The notes below the pieces were generated by a model. It made no database searches, was not told the DNA's origin, and worked only from the letters and a program-made list of their open reading frames with translations. Position numbers and translations under genes: made by a program. DNA of 64,000 nucleotides. Origin: Acidobacteriota bacterium. Its GTDB lineage: Bacteria; Acidobacteriota; Terriglobia; Terriglobales; Acidobacteriaceae. Below, in pieces: positions 42,591 through 51,839 of this stretch. Positions within the stretch are counted from its first letter, which is position 1. Each line of letters opens with the position of its first letter. The stretch is from the NCBI GenBank assembly GCA_018268915.1, contig JAFDVQ010000016.1, positions 248,001 to 312,000 of the forward strand, in the 5' to 3' direction.

Positions 42591-42992
42591 TTAGGAGCGG
42601 GATCTGCTCTCTGTAATCGGCGTAGCCTTCTGAGACGACGGCTGATTGAGCTCCAGCGCGGTGATGGGGGCATCGAAGCCGGTCGGTTCCTGGTCTAGGC
42701 GGACGCGGACTTCGGGTGTTCCCGCAAAGAAGGCAGCGAACACAAATCCGATCAGAGCCGCCGATGCCGCAACTCCGCGGAACACCCATTGTGTCGTGCT
42801 GTTTTCGACCATAAAGCTGAATGCCAGGAAGGCGAAGGCGAACCACAGCCCGAAGAACTCAGCGATGAGCGCGCGTGGGCCGTCCACAGCCGGATCCTTG
42901 TCGAGGCGCATAGCGGTCCCGATGATGGTCGCCACGGCGAACAGTCCGGTAAGAAGCCCGATTCCGAGGAAGCTGAGTACATCTTTCGACAT
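42591..42992 (-). CDS. Small membrane protein of unknown function
   Basis: 133 residues with about three hydrophobic helices (LGIGLLTGLFAVATIIG, FFGLWFAFAFLAFSFMV and GVAASAALIGFVFAAFFAG) and a polar C-terminal tail. GGAGG lies 11 nt before the ATG. No family is recognised. It converges on the gene at 42032-42586 with 4 bp between the stop codons. Confidence 0.6.
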   Translation of the reverse strand: MSKDVLSFLGIGLLTGLFAVATIIGTAMRLDKDPAVDGPRALIAEFFGLWFAFAFLAFSFMVENSTTQWVFRGVAASAALIGFVFAAFFAGTPEVRVRLDQEPTGFDAPITALELNQPSSQKATPITESRSRS

Positions 42993-43185
42993 GGCCCGAA
43001 GAGCCTCCAGATTATTAACAACCGCAGGTCAGTCCCTGAAGACGTACGAGGTCATAACTTTGGTTATAACCTTCATTGGAAATTAATACTACCGTAATTT
43101 GACGTTTGTAAAGTGCGCCGGGTTGTAAAGGAATGGACCAAACCTGTGACAAACTGGCGCGTCTCAAACAGGTTCTTCATCCCAA

Positions 43186-44316
43186 TCAGGAACTCTGCCA
43201 TGGATCCCGCAGCAGGGAACTGAGCGCAAGGTCAGTGCCAACTTGCTCCACCTGCATGTCCCCAAAGGGGATTGGGTGTGGAAGGTCTCCAAATCCAGGG
43301 ATGGCGTTGGCACCCATGAGCTGATGAGAGACAAAGAATTGCACGCGATCTACGAGACTCTCACCCAGCAGAGCGGAGTTTAACCGCGAGCCTGCTTCGG
43401 TCAGGAGGGAGAGGATTCCTTCAGATCCGATGCGATCGAGAACGGCTGGCAGCGAGACCCGGTTTCGATCCGCGGGAAGGACTTCAACCCGGACACCCAG
43501 GCTGCGGAGCTCGTCGGCTCGGCGTTCATCGTTCGAGATCGTAAGGATTAGCAGGTCATTTTGCACGGAGCGGACGATCTTTGAGCCGAGAGGGGTTCGG
43601 AGAGCAGAGTCGAGAATGACGCGGAGCAGGGGGCGGCGACGGCGTTGGCCGCTCCGGTCGGTCAGGAGGGGGTCGTCGGCCAGAACCGTGCCAACCCCAG
43701 TCAGGATGGCGTCGGCCTGATGGCGAAGCTGCTGAACGGCGGCTCGGGATTCCTTGCTGGAAATCCAGAAAGGTTTGCCTGCCGCGTGGGACCCCGGTGC
43801 CGGCGCGATGCGGCCGTCTAGAGTCATCGCGACTTTCATCAAGACGAACGGGCGCCTGTGCTGAATCCAATTGGCGAAGCCTTCGTTGTGTCGGCGGGCT
43901 TCTGGTGCACACACGCCGATGTCAGTTCGAAGGCCTGCCGCACGCAATGCCTCCATGCCCCGGCCGGCTACGTTGGGATTGGGATCAGAAGCGGCAGCAA
44001 CTACTCGGGAAATCCCTGATGCGATCAATGCCTGAGTGCAAGGGCCGGTTCGACCGGTGTGATTGCAGGGCTCGAGGGTAACATAGGCGGTCGCACCCCG
44101 CAGGCTCTTCTCGTCCTTGTTCTTCCTCGCGTTCTTGAGAGCGGCTACCTCGGCGTGGTCGAGAAGGTCGTATTCGTGCCAGCCTTCGCCGATGACCTCG
44201 CCGTTCTGGTCGACGATCACGCACCCTACGGCGGGGTTTGGGGATGCAAGACCGATGCCTCGACGGGCCAGGTCGAGGGCACGGTGCATCCACTGGTTGT
44301 CTTGAGTCGCGCTCAT
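43186..44316 (-). CDS. ribD: Bifunctional riboflavin biosynthesis deaminase/reductase
   Basis: 376 residues. The N-terminal deaminase (~8-150) has the zinc motif HAE (~54-56) and PCNHTGRTGPC with two Cys ligands (~84 and ~93), and SPNPAVGCVIV. The C-terminal reductase (~155-365) contains RPFVLMKVAMTLDGRIA and LLTEAGSRLNSALL. It performs the second and third steps from GTP to riboflavin. ribE lies at 40686-41360 on the same strand. Confidence 0.94.
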   Translation of the reverse strand: MSATQDNQWMHRALDLARRGIGLASPNPAVGCVIVDQNGEVIGEGWHEYDLLDHAEVAALKNARKNKDEKSLRGATAYVTLEPCNHTGRTGPCTQALIASGISRVVAAASDPNPNVAGRGMEALRAAGLRTDIGVCAPEARRHNEGFANWIQHRRPFVLMKVAMTLDGRIAPAPGSHAAGKPFWISSKESRAAVQQLRHQADAILTGVGTVLADDPLLTDRSGQRRRRPLLRVILDSALRTPLGSKIVRSVQNDLLILTISNDERRADELRSLGVRVEVLPADRNRVSLPAVLDRIGSEGILSLLTEAGSRLNSALLGESLVDRVQFFVSHQLMGANAIPGFGDLPHPIPFGDMQVEQVGTDLALSSLLRDPWQSS

Positions 44317-44405
44317 GAGACCGGATTCGTACCAACCTCAGTTTACGGTGGTGGGTACGGGTTACTCAGGGTGCAAATACTCAGCCAGCAGTTCCCTCGG
44401 CTGCG

Positions 44406-45521
44406 CTAAATCGATTCGGGATCCGATGCGACCGCAGGTTCGGCAATGTCTTCGGCGACTTCGCTTTCTTGCGTGACTTTGCGGAGGTTGATGTTTTCGA
44501 ATTGCGCCCAGATCAGGCCGACCGGGATGACGCAGAGAAAGGTGACGATCAGGAGCATCGCCGCGCAGGCCATCGAGGCCTCGGCATCGACTTCGAAGAC
44601 TTTGGCGAGGACGGCGGCAACGGCGAAGATCTGCGTGAACCAGCCGAGCACGGGAAGCTGAAGAACGCTGGCGCCGCCGCTGATCATCATGAGGACGACT
44701 GCTTTTGAAAAGCTGATAGACGCTAGTGCCGAGCTGCCGGTGAAGCCGCGCAGCGTGAAGAAGTAAGCGCAGGCGATCAGGGTCCACATCGCGAAGGACG
44801 TTCCGGCGGCGATGGCGAAGTCGGAGAAGCTGCGGATGGTGTCGAGGCCGGCCTGGAAGCTGCGGATCTTTTCCCCAACGACTCTGCCGACGTTCTTGGA
44901 TACAAGACCGAGCGACTTCTCCATCAGTGTGGCGACCGCCGTGCCGGAGATGCGAACGAGTACGAGGAAGATGACGCCGAAGAGCGTCAGGACGAGTCCC
45001 CCAAATTGCGCGACGCGGGGGCCGGCAAATTTTGAGAGGACACCTGAGTGAGTGGACTGAACGATAAGGCTCGAACTCGCGCTCTGGTCCTGGAAGAGGA
45101 CGATCATGGCGACAGAGAAGAAGACGGCCATGGTTCCGAAGTCGAAGAGGCGTTCGACGATGTATACAGCTAATTGGTTCGCGACAGAGAGGCCGGTCTT
45201 CTTGGCGGTGAGGTAGGGGCGGACGGGATCGGCCACACGGCCGATAAGCGCGACGGCAGTAAAGCCGATGACCTGCGAGGCCACAAGTGAAAGAGGACTT
45301 ACCTTCTTGTGGTGGCGAAGCAGGTACGCCCAGCGCGTGGCGCGGAGAATGTAGGCAAGGTAGATGCCGGAGACACCGATCGCGAAGTAACTCCAGCGCG
45401 ACTCGGCGAACTGCTGTACGACTTCGTGCCAGTTGATGGGGTGGCGGTGCTGCGCGTAAAAGCCGAGGGCAATGAGAGCGGCAAGCACTACAAGTCCCAG
45501 GATCAGTTGTCGTTTGTTCAA
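44406..45521 (-). CDS. YbhN/UPF0104-type membrane protein (MprF-like flippase fold)
   Basis: 371 residues with about eight membrane helices. AYILRATRWAYLLR, GFTAVALIGRVADPVRPYL and VYIVERLFDFG follow the lysylphosphatidylglycerol synthetase membrane-domain/UPF0104 pattern. The catalytic aminoacyl-transfer domain of MprF is absent, so it may flip or transport a lipid. The C-terminal ~40 residues are acidic. It lies 89 bp upstream of ribD on the same strand. Confidence 0.8.
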   Translation of the reverse strand: MNKRQLILGLVVLAALIALGFYAQHRHPINWHEVVQQFAESRWSYFAIGVSGIYLAYILRATRWAYLLRHHKKVSPLSLVASQVIGFTAVALIGRVADPVRPYLTAKKTGLSVANQLAVYIVERLFDFGTMAVFFSVAMIVLFQDQSASSSLIVQSTHSGVLSKFAGPRVAQFGGLVLTLFGVIFLVLVRISGTAVATLMEKSLGLVSKNVGRVVGEKIRSFQAGLDTIRSFSDFAIAAGTSFAMWTLIACAYFFTLRGFTGSSALASISFSKAVVLMMISGGASVLQLPVLGWFTQIFAVAAVLAKVFEVDAEASMACAAMLLIVTFLCVIPVGLIWAQFENINLRKVTQESEVAEDIAEPAVASDPESI

Positions 45522-45621
45522 GCGAACTCCGATGGGGATGCTGTCTTATTGTATGGTCCCGCGCGCAGGGGATTGCCCGATCGGGCGCGGGTAGTAACTA
45601 TGCACCTGAATTGGAAGCGTG

Positions 45622-46389
45622 TCAGCGGGAAGAGGAAGCCTGGAGTCCATTAGCCGCGGACAACTGCCGGGCTTGCTGGAGCTGCCGGGCAGCTTCTTTG
45701 TTGCGAACAGCTTCGCGCTGGCGGGCGAGGACGCGGCGATTGAACTCGTGAATCACGCGAGCCACATATACGCGGGTCTCATGGTAGGGCGGGATGCCAT
45801 GGTACTTGTCGACAGCGGCGGGACCGGCGTTGTAGGCGGCGAGGGCGAAGGCGACGTTGTCGTGATAGCGGCGGAGAAGTTCGTCGAGGTAAGCGGAGCC
45901 GCCACGGACATTCTGCTCGGGGGCAAAGCTGTCGTCTACGCCCAGCTCGGCAGCGGTGCCCGGCATGAGCTGCATAAGGCCGCGTGCGCCGGCGTGGCTG
46001 ACTGCATGGGCGTTGCCGTTGCTCTCGGCCTTGACGATGCTGGCGAGGAGGTCGGCATCCACGTTTTGCTGCTCCCCGGCATTGGTGAGCATGAGGTGGA
46101 GATCAGCGGGGGTGAGCTTGGCGTCGGACCGGAGCCCGGCAACAGGGTTCGTTGTGGGAGCTGGCGGAGGATCAGGGACTGTCTCGTAGCCGGTGATCTC
46201 TTCGGGCTTTCGTTCTATGAAGCTGGCGTCGCTTTTGCCGGTGTAAAGACGGACCATGGAGCCAACCAGGGCGTGATGATCGCAGCGCATGTCGAAGCCG
46301 TTGACCAGAAGCACGCGCTCGGCGGCATTTGCCGCGAGAGGCGCTACGAGGGCAGCGGCCGCGATGACGAGTTGGGAAGCCAGACGCAA
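45622..46389 (-). CDS. Lytic transglycosylase (SLT family)
   Basis: 255 residues with a Sec signal. The SLT domain (~105-225) has catalytic E122 in IVKAESNGNAHAVS, then GARGLMQLMPGTA, NVRGGSAYLDELL and AFALAAYNAGP, all typical. It cleaves peptidoglycan glycan strands with 1,6-anhydro ring formation. The HAD gene lies 19 bp upstream on the same strand. Confidence 0.9.
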   Translation of the reverse strand: MRLASQLVIAAAALVAPLAANAAERVLLVNGFDMRCDHHALVGSMVRLYTGKSDASFIERKPEEITGYETVPDPPPAPTTNPVAGLRSDAKLTPADLHLMLTNAGEQQNVDADLLASIVKAESNGNAHAVSHAGARGLMQLMPGTAAELGVDDSFAPEQNVRGGSAYLDELLRRYHDNVAFALAAYNAGPAAVDKYHGIPPYHETRVYVARVIHEFNRRVLARQREAVRNKEAARQLQQARQLSAANGLQASSSR

Positions 46390-46408
46390 GGTTGAAGTCT
46401 CTATTTTC

Positions 46409-47290
46409 TCAGAATGTAGCAGAGGCGTGGCGGGTCAGCGCCCTCTCCAAAGTCACGGCGACGCCATCCTCATCGTTCGGCGGGGCTTGCTTCCAGCCAT
46501 TCATTTTGGCCATGGCGCGGAGGTCCTGGGCGGCGTTGCCCATCAGGACCGCCTGGCCAGCCCACTCCAGCATGTTGACGTCGTTCCAGTTATCGCCGAT
46601 GGCCATGGTTTCCTTCCGGTCAACGCCGAGACGGGCCGCGAGGCGCTCGAGGGCCCAGCCTTTCGAGACGCCGGGCGGCAGCAGGTCGACGATCGACAGG
46701 TCGCGGGCTGGGTACTCGGTTCGCACCGCGGTGCAAGAGTCCGTCAAGTTGCTGGCATGGAGAGCTTTTTCGGCCTGGCGCATTCTTTCGACTACGCCGG
46801 TGACCATGCCCTGTATTGGGTCATTGCCATCTGGGAGGCCCGTTTCGAGGGGCTGGATCTTCTGGATGGCGTCGCGATTGGCCTCGACCCAGAGAGCGAT
46901 TCGCTGATGGGCCTGTTCGAAGTCTTCAAGAATCAACTCGCCGCGTCCGACCATATCAAAGGTGAAAACCAGCGTTCCGAAGGGCCTCAGAAGGCTGCAA
47001 AGCTCGCGAGCCACTGAGGCTTTCAAATGCGAGCGATCCAGCGGATCGCCGCCCAGAGTTCGGGTCACTGCTCCATTGGACGTGATGAGAGGCATATCCG
47101 CTCGGAGCCCGAGGCCCTGAAGGAGAGGTGCGGTGTAGGCAGTGCGGCGGCCCGTAGCGATGGCCACAGTGATGCCGGCTCGCTGGGCGGCCCGGAGAGC
47201 TTCGGCATTGCGGGTGCTGACGGTCTGGCTGAAGGTCGGCAGCAGGGTGCCGTCGATGTCGATCGCCACCAGGCGAACGGGGGGATGCAT
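46409..47290 (-). CDS. Cof-type HAD-IIB phosphatase
   Basis: 293 residues. HAD motifs: VAIDIDGTLLP at the start (nucleophile Asp), VAIATGRR, and MAIGDNWNDVNML near the end. The cap (~90-200) is of IIB type. Members dephosphorylate sugar phosphates or nucleotides; the substrate is unknown. It is probably in one operon with the downstream transglycosylase. Confidence 0.9.
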   Translation of the reverse strand: MHPPVRLVAIDIDGTLLPTFSQTVSTRNAEALRAAQRAGITVAIATGRRTAYTAPLLQGLGLRADMPLITSNGAVTRTLGGDPLDRSHLKASVARELCSLLRPFGTLVFTFDMVGRGELILEDFEQAHQRIALWVEANRDAIQKIQPLETGLPDGNDPIQGMVTGVVERMRQAEKALHASNLTDSCTAVRTEYPARDLSIVDLLPPGVSKGWALERLAARLGVDRKETMAIGDNWNDVNMLEWAGQAVLMGNAAQDLRAMAKMNGWKQAPPNDEDGVAVTLERALTRHASATF

Positions 47291-47303
47291 GGAAATAGTT
47301 TAA

Positions 47304-47320
47304 GGGAACAGGGATCAGGG
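47304..47320 (+). repeat. G-tract repeat, copy 2 (shorter)
   Basis: GGG-AACA-GGG-ATCA-GGG is a 7-nt-period version of the repeat at 41373 and 57031, 14 bp upstream of the minus-strand start codon at 47290. It has only three GGG runs, so it is not a full quadruplex motif. Confidence 0.5.
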
Positions 47321-47465
47321 ACCAGCGCACCAAAGAACCAGGAATCAGCGAATCGTAAGTAGCTCGCGGGTTTGATGGCGAGCACGCCGGGGTGTGCATT
47401 GACGGGTGCAGAATTGCTAGCCGTCGGAACTTGTTGAGGGCGGACAGAGAGTCGAGGAGTAGTGC

Positions 47466-47999
47466 ATGAGAACTCAAGTCCTGATTGCATACTGCACGCG
47501 CAGCGGCTCGACTGCCGAAGTAGCCGAGGCGATCGGGAAATCCGTGAACGGCGCAGGAATGTCAGCCCAGGTGAAAGCGATTGCTGATGTGGAATCGATC
47601 CCGACGGGTACCGAGGTTGTGCTGGGAACTGCGATCTACATTGGACATTTTCCGAAGGAGTTTCATCGGTTCTTGACTCGCTTTGAATCGGAACTGTCCA
47701 ATGTACGGCCCTGGGTGTTCGTGCTGGGGCCGACGGAGAAGGAGCGCAAGCAGTTCGCGGCGGCGGAGGAGCAGGCGAGAAGGGAACTGGGCAAACACCC
47801 AACACTCCGGCCGTCGGACATGCGCGTGCTTGGAGGAAGGTTCGATCCTACCCACCTCAATCTGCCGTTCCCGATGAACTTGATTCAAATGCTTCCAGCA
47901 AATCCGATGCGAAAGCTGCCAGCGTCGGATATTCGTGACTGGGATTGGATCCATCGGTGGGCAGAGGCGATTGCCGAGGAGATTGCGACCCGCGTGTGA
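47466..47999 (+). CDS. Flavodoxin-like protein (HemG-type domain)
   Basis: 177 residues. TRSGSTAEVAEAIG is the FMN phosphate loop, and VVLGTAIYIGHFPKEFHRFL plus WVFVLGPTEKE are typical of the flavodoxin domain of HemG-type protoporphyrinogen oxidases. No other heme genes are near, so a general redox role is also possible. Confidence 0.82.
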   Translation: MRTQVLIAYCTRSGSTAEVAEAIGKSVNGAGMSAQVKAIADVESIPTGTEVVLGTAIYIGHFPKEFHRFLTRFESELSNVRPWVFVLGPTEKERKQFAAAEEQARRELGKHPTLRPSDMRVLGGRFDPTHLNLPFPMNLIQMLPANPMRKLPASDIRDWDWIHRWAEAIAEEIATRV

Positions 48000-48028
48000 G
48001 CTGCCTGGCATTTCGATAGACTTGGTGC

Positions 48029-48229
48029 ATGGAACGGATTTGCACCAACTGCCACGCGGTGCTGGCGGCGAACCTGAAGGCTGACTGGTGTCCGGCGTGC
48101 GGCGGGGCGATGACCGATCGTCCGGAACTTGCTGAGACCCAGACAAAACCAGCGCCAGCGGAAGTGGATCATCGCGGAATCGTACTGCCGCGACGCCACG
48201 CGGTGGGCGGGATCATCACACCGCAGTAA
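48029..48229 (+). CDS. Small zinc-ribbon protein
   Basis: 66 residues with two CxxC pairs (CTNC near 5-8 and CPAC near 21-24), a zinc-ribbon spacing. The second half is Pro-rich and polar. No clear ribosome binding site is present, so the start is uncertain. It lies 15 bp before the GNAT gene. Confidence 0.5.
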   Translation: MERICTNCHAVLAANLKADWCPACGGAMTDRPELAETQTKPAPAEVDHRGIVLPRRHAVGGIITPQ

Positions 48230-48244
48230 CTCATAGGGATTGTC

Positions 48245-48757
48245 ATGATAGAGATCAAGCGTGTCACGCCTGAGACTGCTGGTGCGTTCAAGGATGTGCG
48301 GTTGCGCGCGCTGAAGGATTCGCCGACGGCGTTCTGCAGCACCCACGCCAAGGAGTCGCAGCTGCCGGATGAGGAATGGCAGCAGCGAGCGGATCGTTGG
48401 AGTAAGGCTGAAAACGATGCGATGTTTCTTGCGCTTAACAGTGGGGCAGCATGCGGTATTGTAGGCTCGTATCGGTTGCCAGAGAAACCTGAGCGAGCGC
48501 AGGTGATCTCCATGTGGGTGGATCCTGCATATCGGCGCGCCGGTGTGGGAAAGTTGCTGATCGATGCGGTTGTCGAGTGGAATCGAATTCGCGGCGTGCG
48601 CGAACTGGTGCTGATGGTGACGAGCGTCAATGTTGGAGCCGCTGCGTTCTACCAGCGGCTGGGATTCGCAAATACCGGCGTCACAGAACCGTATCCGAAC
48701 GATCCATCGATTCTTGAGTACGAGATGCTGATGGAGATCCCACTCATCGCACCATGA
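48245..48757 (+). CDS. GNAT-family N-acetyltransferase
   Basis: 170 residues. The acetyl-CoA motif reads VDPAYRRAGVGKLLIDAV, and VNVGAAAFYQRLGFANTG is the C-terminal strand-helix typical of the family. Substrate is unknown. It lies between the zinc-ribbon gene and the PIG-L gene on the same strand. Confidence 0.9.
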   Translation: MIEIKRVTPETAGAFKDVRLRALKDSPTAFCSTHAKESQLPDEEWQQRADRWSKAENDAMFLALNSGAACGIVGSYRLPEKPERAQVISMWVDPAYRRAGVGKLLIDAVVEWNRIRGVRELVLMVTSVNVGAAAFYQRLGFANTGVTEPYPNDPSILEYEMLMEIPLIAP

Positions 48758-48821
48758 GACTGTGCGATGAATGGGCACAGCTCGAAATTTCTACCCACAC
48801 CGGCTGCTTTAAGATGTTGCG

Positions 48822-50258
48822 ATGAAACTCCGGTCCCTTCTGACGAGTGCTTGCCTGTTCGCAATCCCTCTTTCATCCCACTGTGCCGTTTCAGCTGTTG
48901 TGCAGGAGAGTGCCACCGCACCTGAGCTGCTGCGGCCGGACGCGCGTTTCAAGGCGGATGTGCTGGTGGTGGTGGCGCACGAAGATGATGAGGTGATGAT
49001 CGCGGGCTACCTGGCGAAGCTGGCTCAGGATGATCACAAGCGGATTGCTGTTGTTTACGTCACGAATGGCGATGGCGGCGGCAATGCCGTTGGGAACGAA
49101 TCGGGCGCTGCGCTGGGCCAGGAGCGGCAGATGGAGGCGCGTCGGGCGCTGGGATCGATCGGGATTCAGAATGTCTGGTTCCTGAATCAGCACGACACGC
49201 CCAACCAGAACGTTCTGTTTTCGCTCGGTCACTGGGACCATGGGCATGTGTTGGGCGCGCTGGTGCGGCTGATGAGGATCACGCGGCCGGATGTGGTGCT
49301 GACGTGGTTTCCAGATCCGGTGTCCGGCGAGAACCACGCGGACCATCAGGCATCGAGCGTGGCAGCTATCGAGGCGTTCGATGCAGCGGCAGATGAGACG
49401 AAATTTCCCGAGCAGTTGTCGCCCGCAAAAAATCGCACCGGGATGTCTAATCTGACGGATGGATTGTTGCCGTGGCAACCGCAGAAACTTTATTTCTTCA
49501 CCGATGCCTACGAGGTCTTCACGCCGTACTGGTTTGACGCTAAGAAGCAGTCGTCATTCCGAAAGAATCTGGGCGACGGAACGGGTCCTAGCTTTGCGGT
49601 GACCGAGATGTCGCCGAGCCGGCACATGACTTATGCGCAGATTGAGGCAGACGAGCAGACCTACTACCTGACGCAGGAGGGAAAGCTTGGCGTCGATGCT
49701 GTGAAGGCGAAAGACTTCAAGGCGTTTGAATTTCCGGTGCGGCTGATTTTTGGGAAGTCGCTGGTGGGCGGGTCGGCGACTGGAGATTTGTTTGAGGGAG
49801 TGAAGGCGGAGGGTGTGCCGTTCAGAGCGGTTCATGGACATTCGCCGGAGGAGAAGCACGGGGTCACGCTGGAGATTGGAGATCCCTGGCGTTTCTATTC
49901 CCTGTTCTGGAATGCGCATGATCTGGATCGAATGGCTGCGTTGATTCCGGTCCCGGAGATGGAAGCAGATTACGGCGAATGGCTGAGCATCGGGCTGCGA
50001 GTGTGCAACTACACGGGCAACGACGCGGTGGTCGATTTGAACGCGACGCTGCCGGCTGGCTGGGTCGATCACCCGGAGTACAAGCGATATCCGGTACGTG
50101 CAGGAGAGTGCTATCCGGTGGCAGCGATGGTTTCGGCAAGGAGTTCGGGAGAAGAGAAGTGGGAAGAGCTAAGCTGGAACGCGACGCAGGATGGCCGAAA
50201 GGTGGGTAGTGCGACGGTGAGGGTGTTCGTGGGGAAGGTGGGAAGTATGCCGCGGTAG
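48822..50258 (+). CDS. Exported PIG-L-family deacetylase
   Basis: 478 residues with a Sec signal. The PIG-L/LmbE domain (~45-230) has the zinc ligands in AHEDDE and HADHQ. The family removes acetyl groups from GlcNAc-type sugars in a metal-dependent way. The remaining ~245 residues form a second beta-rich domain not seen in short LmbE enzymes. A porin gene follows on the same strand. Confidence 0.88.
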   Translation: MKLRSLLTSACLFAIPLSSHCAVSAVVQESATAPELLRPDARFKADVLVVVAHEDDEVMIAGYLAKLAQDDHKRIAVVYVTNGDGGGNAVGNESGAALGQERQMEARRALGSIGIQNVWFLNQHDTPNQNVLFSLGHWDHGHVLGALVRLMRITRPDVVLTWFPDPVSGENHADHQASSVAAIEAFDAAADETKFPEQLSPAKNRTGMSNLTDGLLPWQPQKLYFFTDAYEVFTPYWFDAKKQSSFRKNLGDGTGPSFAVTEMSPSRHMTYAQIEADEQTYYLTQEGKLGVDAVKAKDFKAFEFPVRLIFGKSLVGGSATGDLFEGVKAEGVPFRAVHGHSPEEKHGVTLEIGDPWRFYSLFWNAHDLDRMAALIPVPEMEADYGEWLSIGLRVCNYTGNDAVVDLNATLPAGWVDHPEYKRYPVRAGECYPVAAMVSARSSGEEKWEELSWNATQDGRKVGSATVRVFVGKVGSMPR

Positions 50259-50509
50259 AGGCCGCTGGGACAGGTGTCACGAGGCGAAAGCTCGTCGCTG
50301 GGAATTGTGGCCAGTGACTCGACCATAAAGCCACTATGCTCGAACACAGTTCAGCTTATTGCCATCCGATGCATGAGCATGTGCCGGCTCACGAGATACG
50401 AAGTGCGTGAATGAGTGCGGCCAAAGCAGCCGGGCATAGGCTGAGAATGCGCGGTTCATACGGTGGCGTTGGCCAGGCTCGGCCGTTTGAACCAGCGGCA
50501 AAGGAAGAT

Positions 50510-51817
50510 ATGAAACGGTGGCACTATACGACTATGGGGCTCATGGCAGTGACGATTTGGTTGCTGTCCCAAACTCCATGCCTGTCGCAGAGCGAGCTTC
50601 CCCCTGCCCCTTCCATCGAAGACCTCAACCTGCGCGGGGCCGACGCGTTCATGCCCCTCTTCGATGACAGCGTTATTGATAGCGCATCAAAGTTCCGTCG
50701 CGGCATGGCCGACCACGGGCTCGCAATTCGCATTATCGCGGGAGAGCAATACACGCAGAACACTCTGGCTTCGCCAGTTTCGGCCGGCGCGCAAGTCTAT
50801 GTGGGCCAGCGCCCCTATGCAGTGACGTCGCTCCAGATACTCTTGACCAGTGACCTGAGGCAACTGCATCTGCACAAGACGCAATTCAATGCCAGCGGAG
50901 TCTGGGCCTGGAGTAGCTGGAATCAAGCATCTCCCAGGACAATCCAGATGTCGAGCGCGGGTATATATAAGGAATTCGGTGAAGACCGCGTTGAGATCAA
51001 GGCGGGCTACAACGCGAACGACCTCGAATTCCTGGGCATGCAAGTTGGCGGATCAACCGCAACCGCGGCGCAAGGCGTTTACGCCGTGCTTCCCTTTGAA
51101 GTCGGCTTAGCCTACTATCCGTTGGTCGCCCCCACCGTCAGCCTTCGTCTTCGAGGCCCTTTAGGCACTTACCTCAAGACAGCCGCGCAGCGCAGTATCG
51201 ATCCGGCAGGAGGGCTTACTGAAGTTGCCCGCAACCACACTGGATTTCGATTCATTCCTCATGGCGACAGACTCCTCAGCATCAACGAGTTCGGCTTTCG
51301 AAGAGAAGCTAGCGCAACCGTCCCTTCCATGTGGTTTCGTGCCGGATACATGCGCAACAGTTCGAAGTATTCCAACCTTGTTGACGGACAAAAGCAGTCC
51401 GGCAACTATTCGGCTTACGTCTTAATGGATTACCAGCTGCGAAAGACAGCTTCGCAGAATCCAGGACACGGTCTGTATGTTGGCGGGACTGCAATGACCG
51501 CGCCGTCGCAGTTCAATCCGTACGACAGGTACTATGAGGCTCGGCTGTATCAGGAAGCTCCGTTTCGCAAGAGGCCTGACGATGTCGTATCGATAATTGC
51601 ATCGCACACCGGATATAGCGGTGATGTGACTGCTGCTCTTGTCGCACAAGGGCATAGCGTATGGCGCAGCTCGACAACAATCACCAGCACTTACTCTTTG
51701 CATGCTGCGCGTGGCAACTATCTGGGAGTTGGCCTCAGTTTCATTAACGGACCGGCAATTACACCACGTGTGCCAAACGCTCTTAACTTAGGTATCAGCT
51801 TGACGACCTTCTTTTAG
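50510..51817 (+). CDS. OprB-like carbohydrate porin
   Basis: 435 residues from ATG 50510, behind AAGGAA, giving a Sec signal (TTMGLMAVTIWLLSQTPCLSQ). The rest is an outer-membrane barrel ending in SLTTFF with terminal Phe. GLAIRIIAGEQYTQNTLASP and YVGQRPYAVTSLQILL match the carbohydrate-selective porin pattern as I know it. It would admit sugars; the window also encodes two alpha-galactosidase-like enzymes. A start 33 codons upstream is unlikely. Confidence 0.78.
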   Translation: MKRWHYTTMGLMAVTIWLLSQTPCLSQSELPPAPSIEDLNLRGADAFMPLFDDSVIDSASKFRRGMADHGLAIRIIAGEQYTQNTLASPVSAGAQVYVGQRPYAVTSLQILLTSDLRQLHLHKTQFNASGVWAWSSWNQASPRTIQMSSAGIYKEFGEDRVEIKAGYNANDLEFLGMQVGGSTATAAQGVYAVLPFEVGLAYYPLVAPTVSLRLRGPLGTYLKTAAQRSIDPAGGLTEVARNHTGFRFIPHGDRLLSINEFGFRREASATVPSMWFRAGYMRNSSKYSNLVDGQKQSGNYSAYVLMDYQLRKTASQNPGHGLYVGGTAMTAPSQFNPYDRYYEARLYQEAPFRKRPDDVVSIIASHTGYSGDVTAALVAQGHSVWRSSTTITSTYSLHAARGNYLGVGLSFINGPAITPRVPNALNLGISLTTFF

Positions 51818-51839
51818 GCCCTGATGCCCGGCACACCGT

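Noticed and set aside
45619..46395. A 258-codon plus-strand frame covering the lytic transglycosylase
   Set aside because: It mirrors the conserved SLT gene on the minus strand; the translation is not protein-like.
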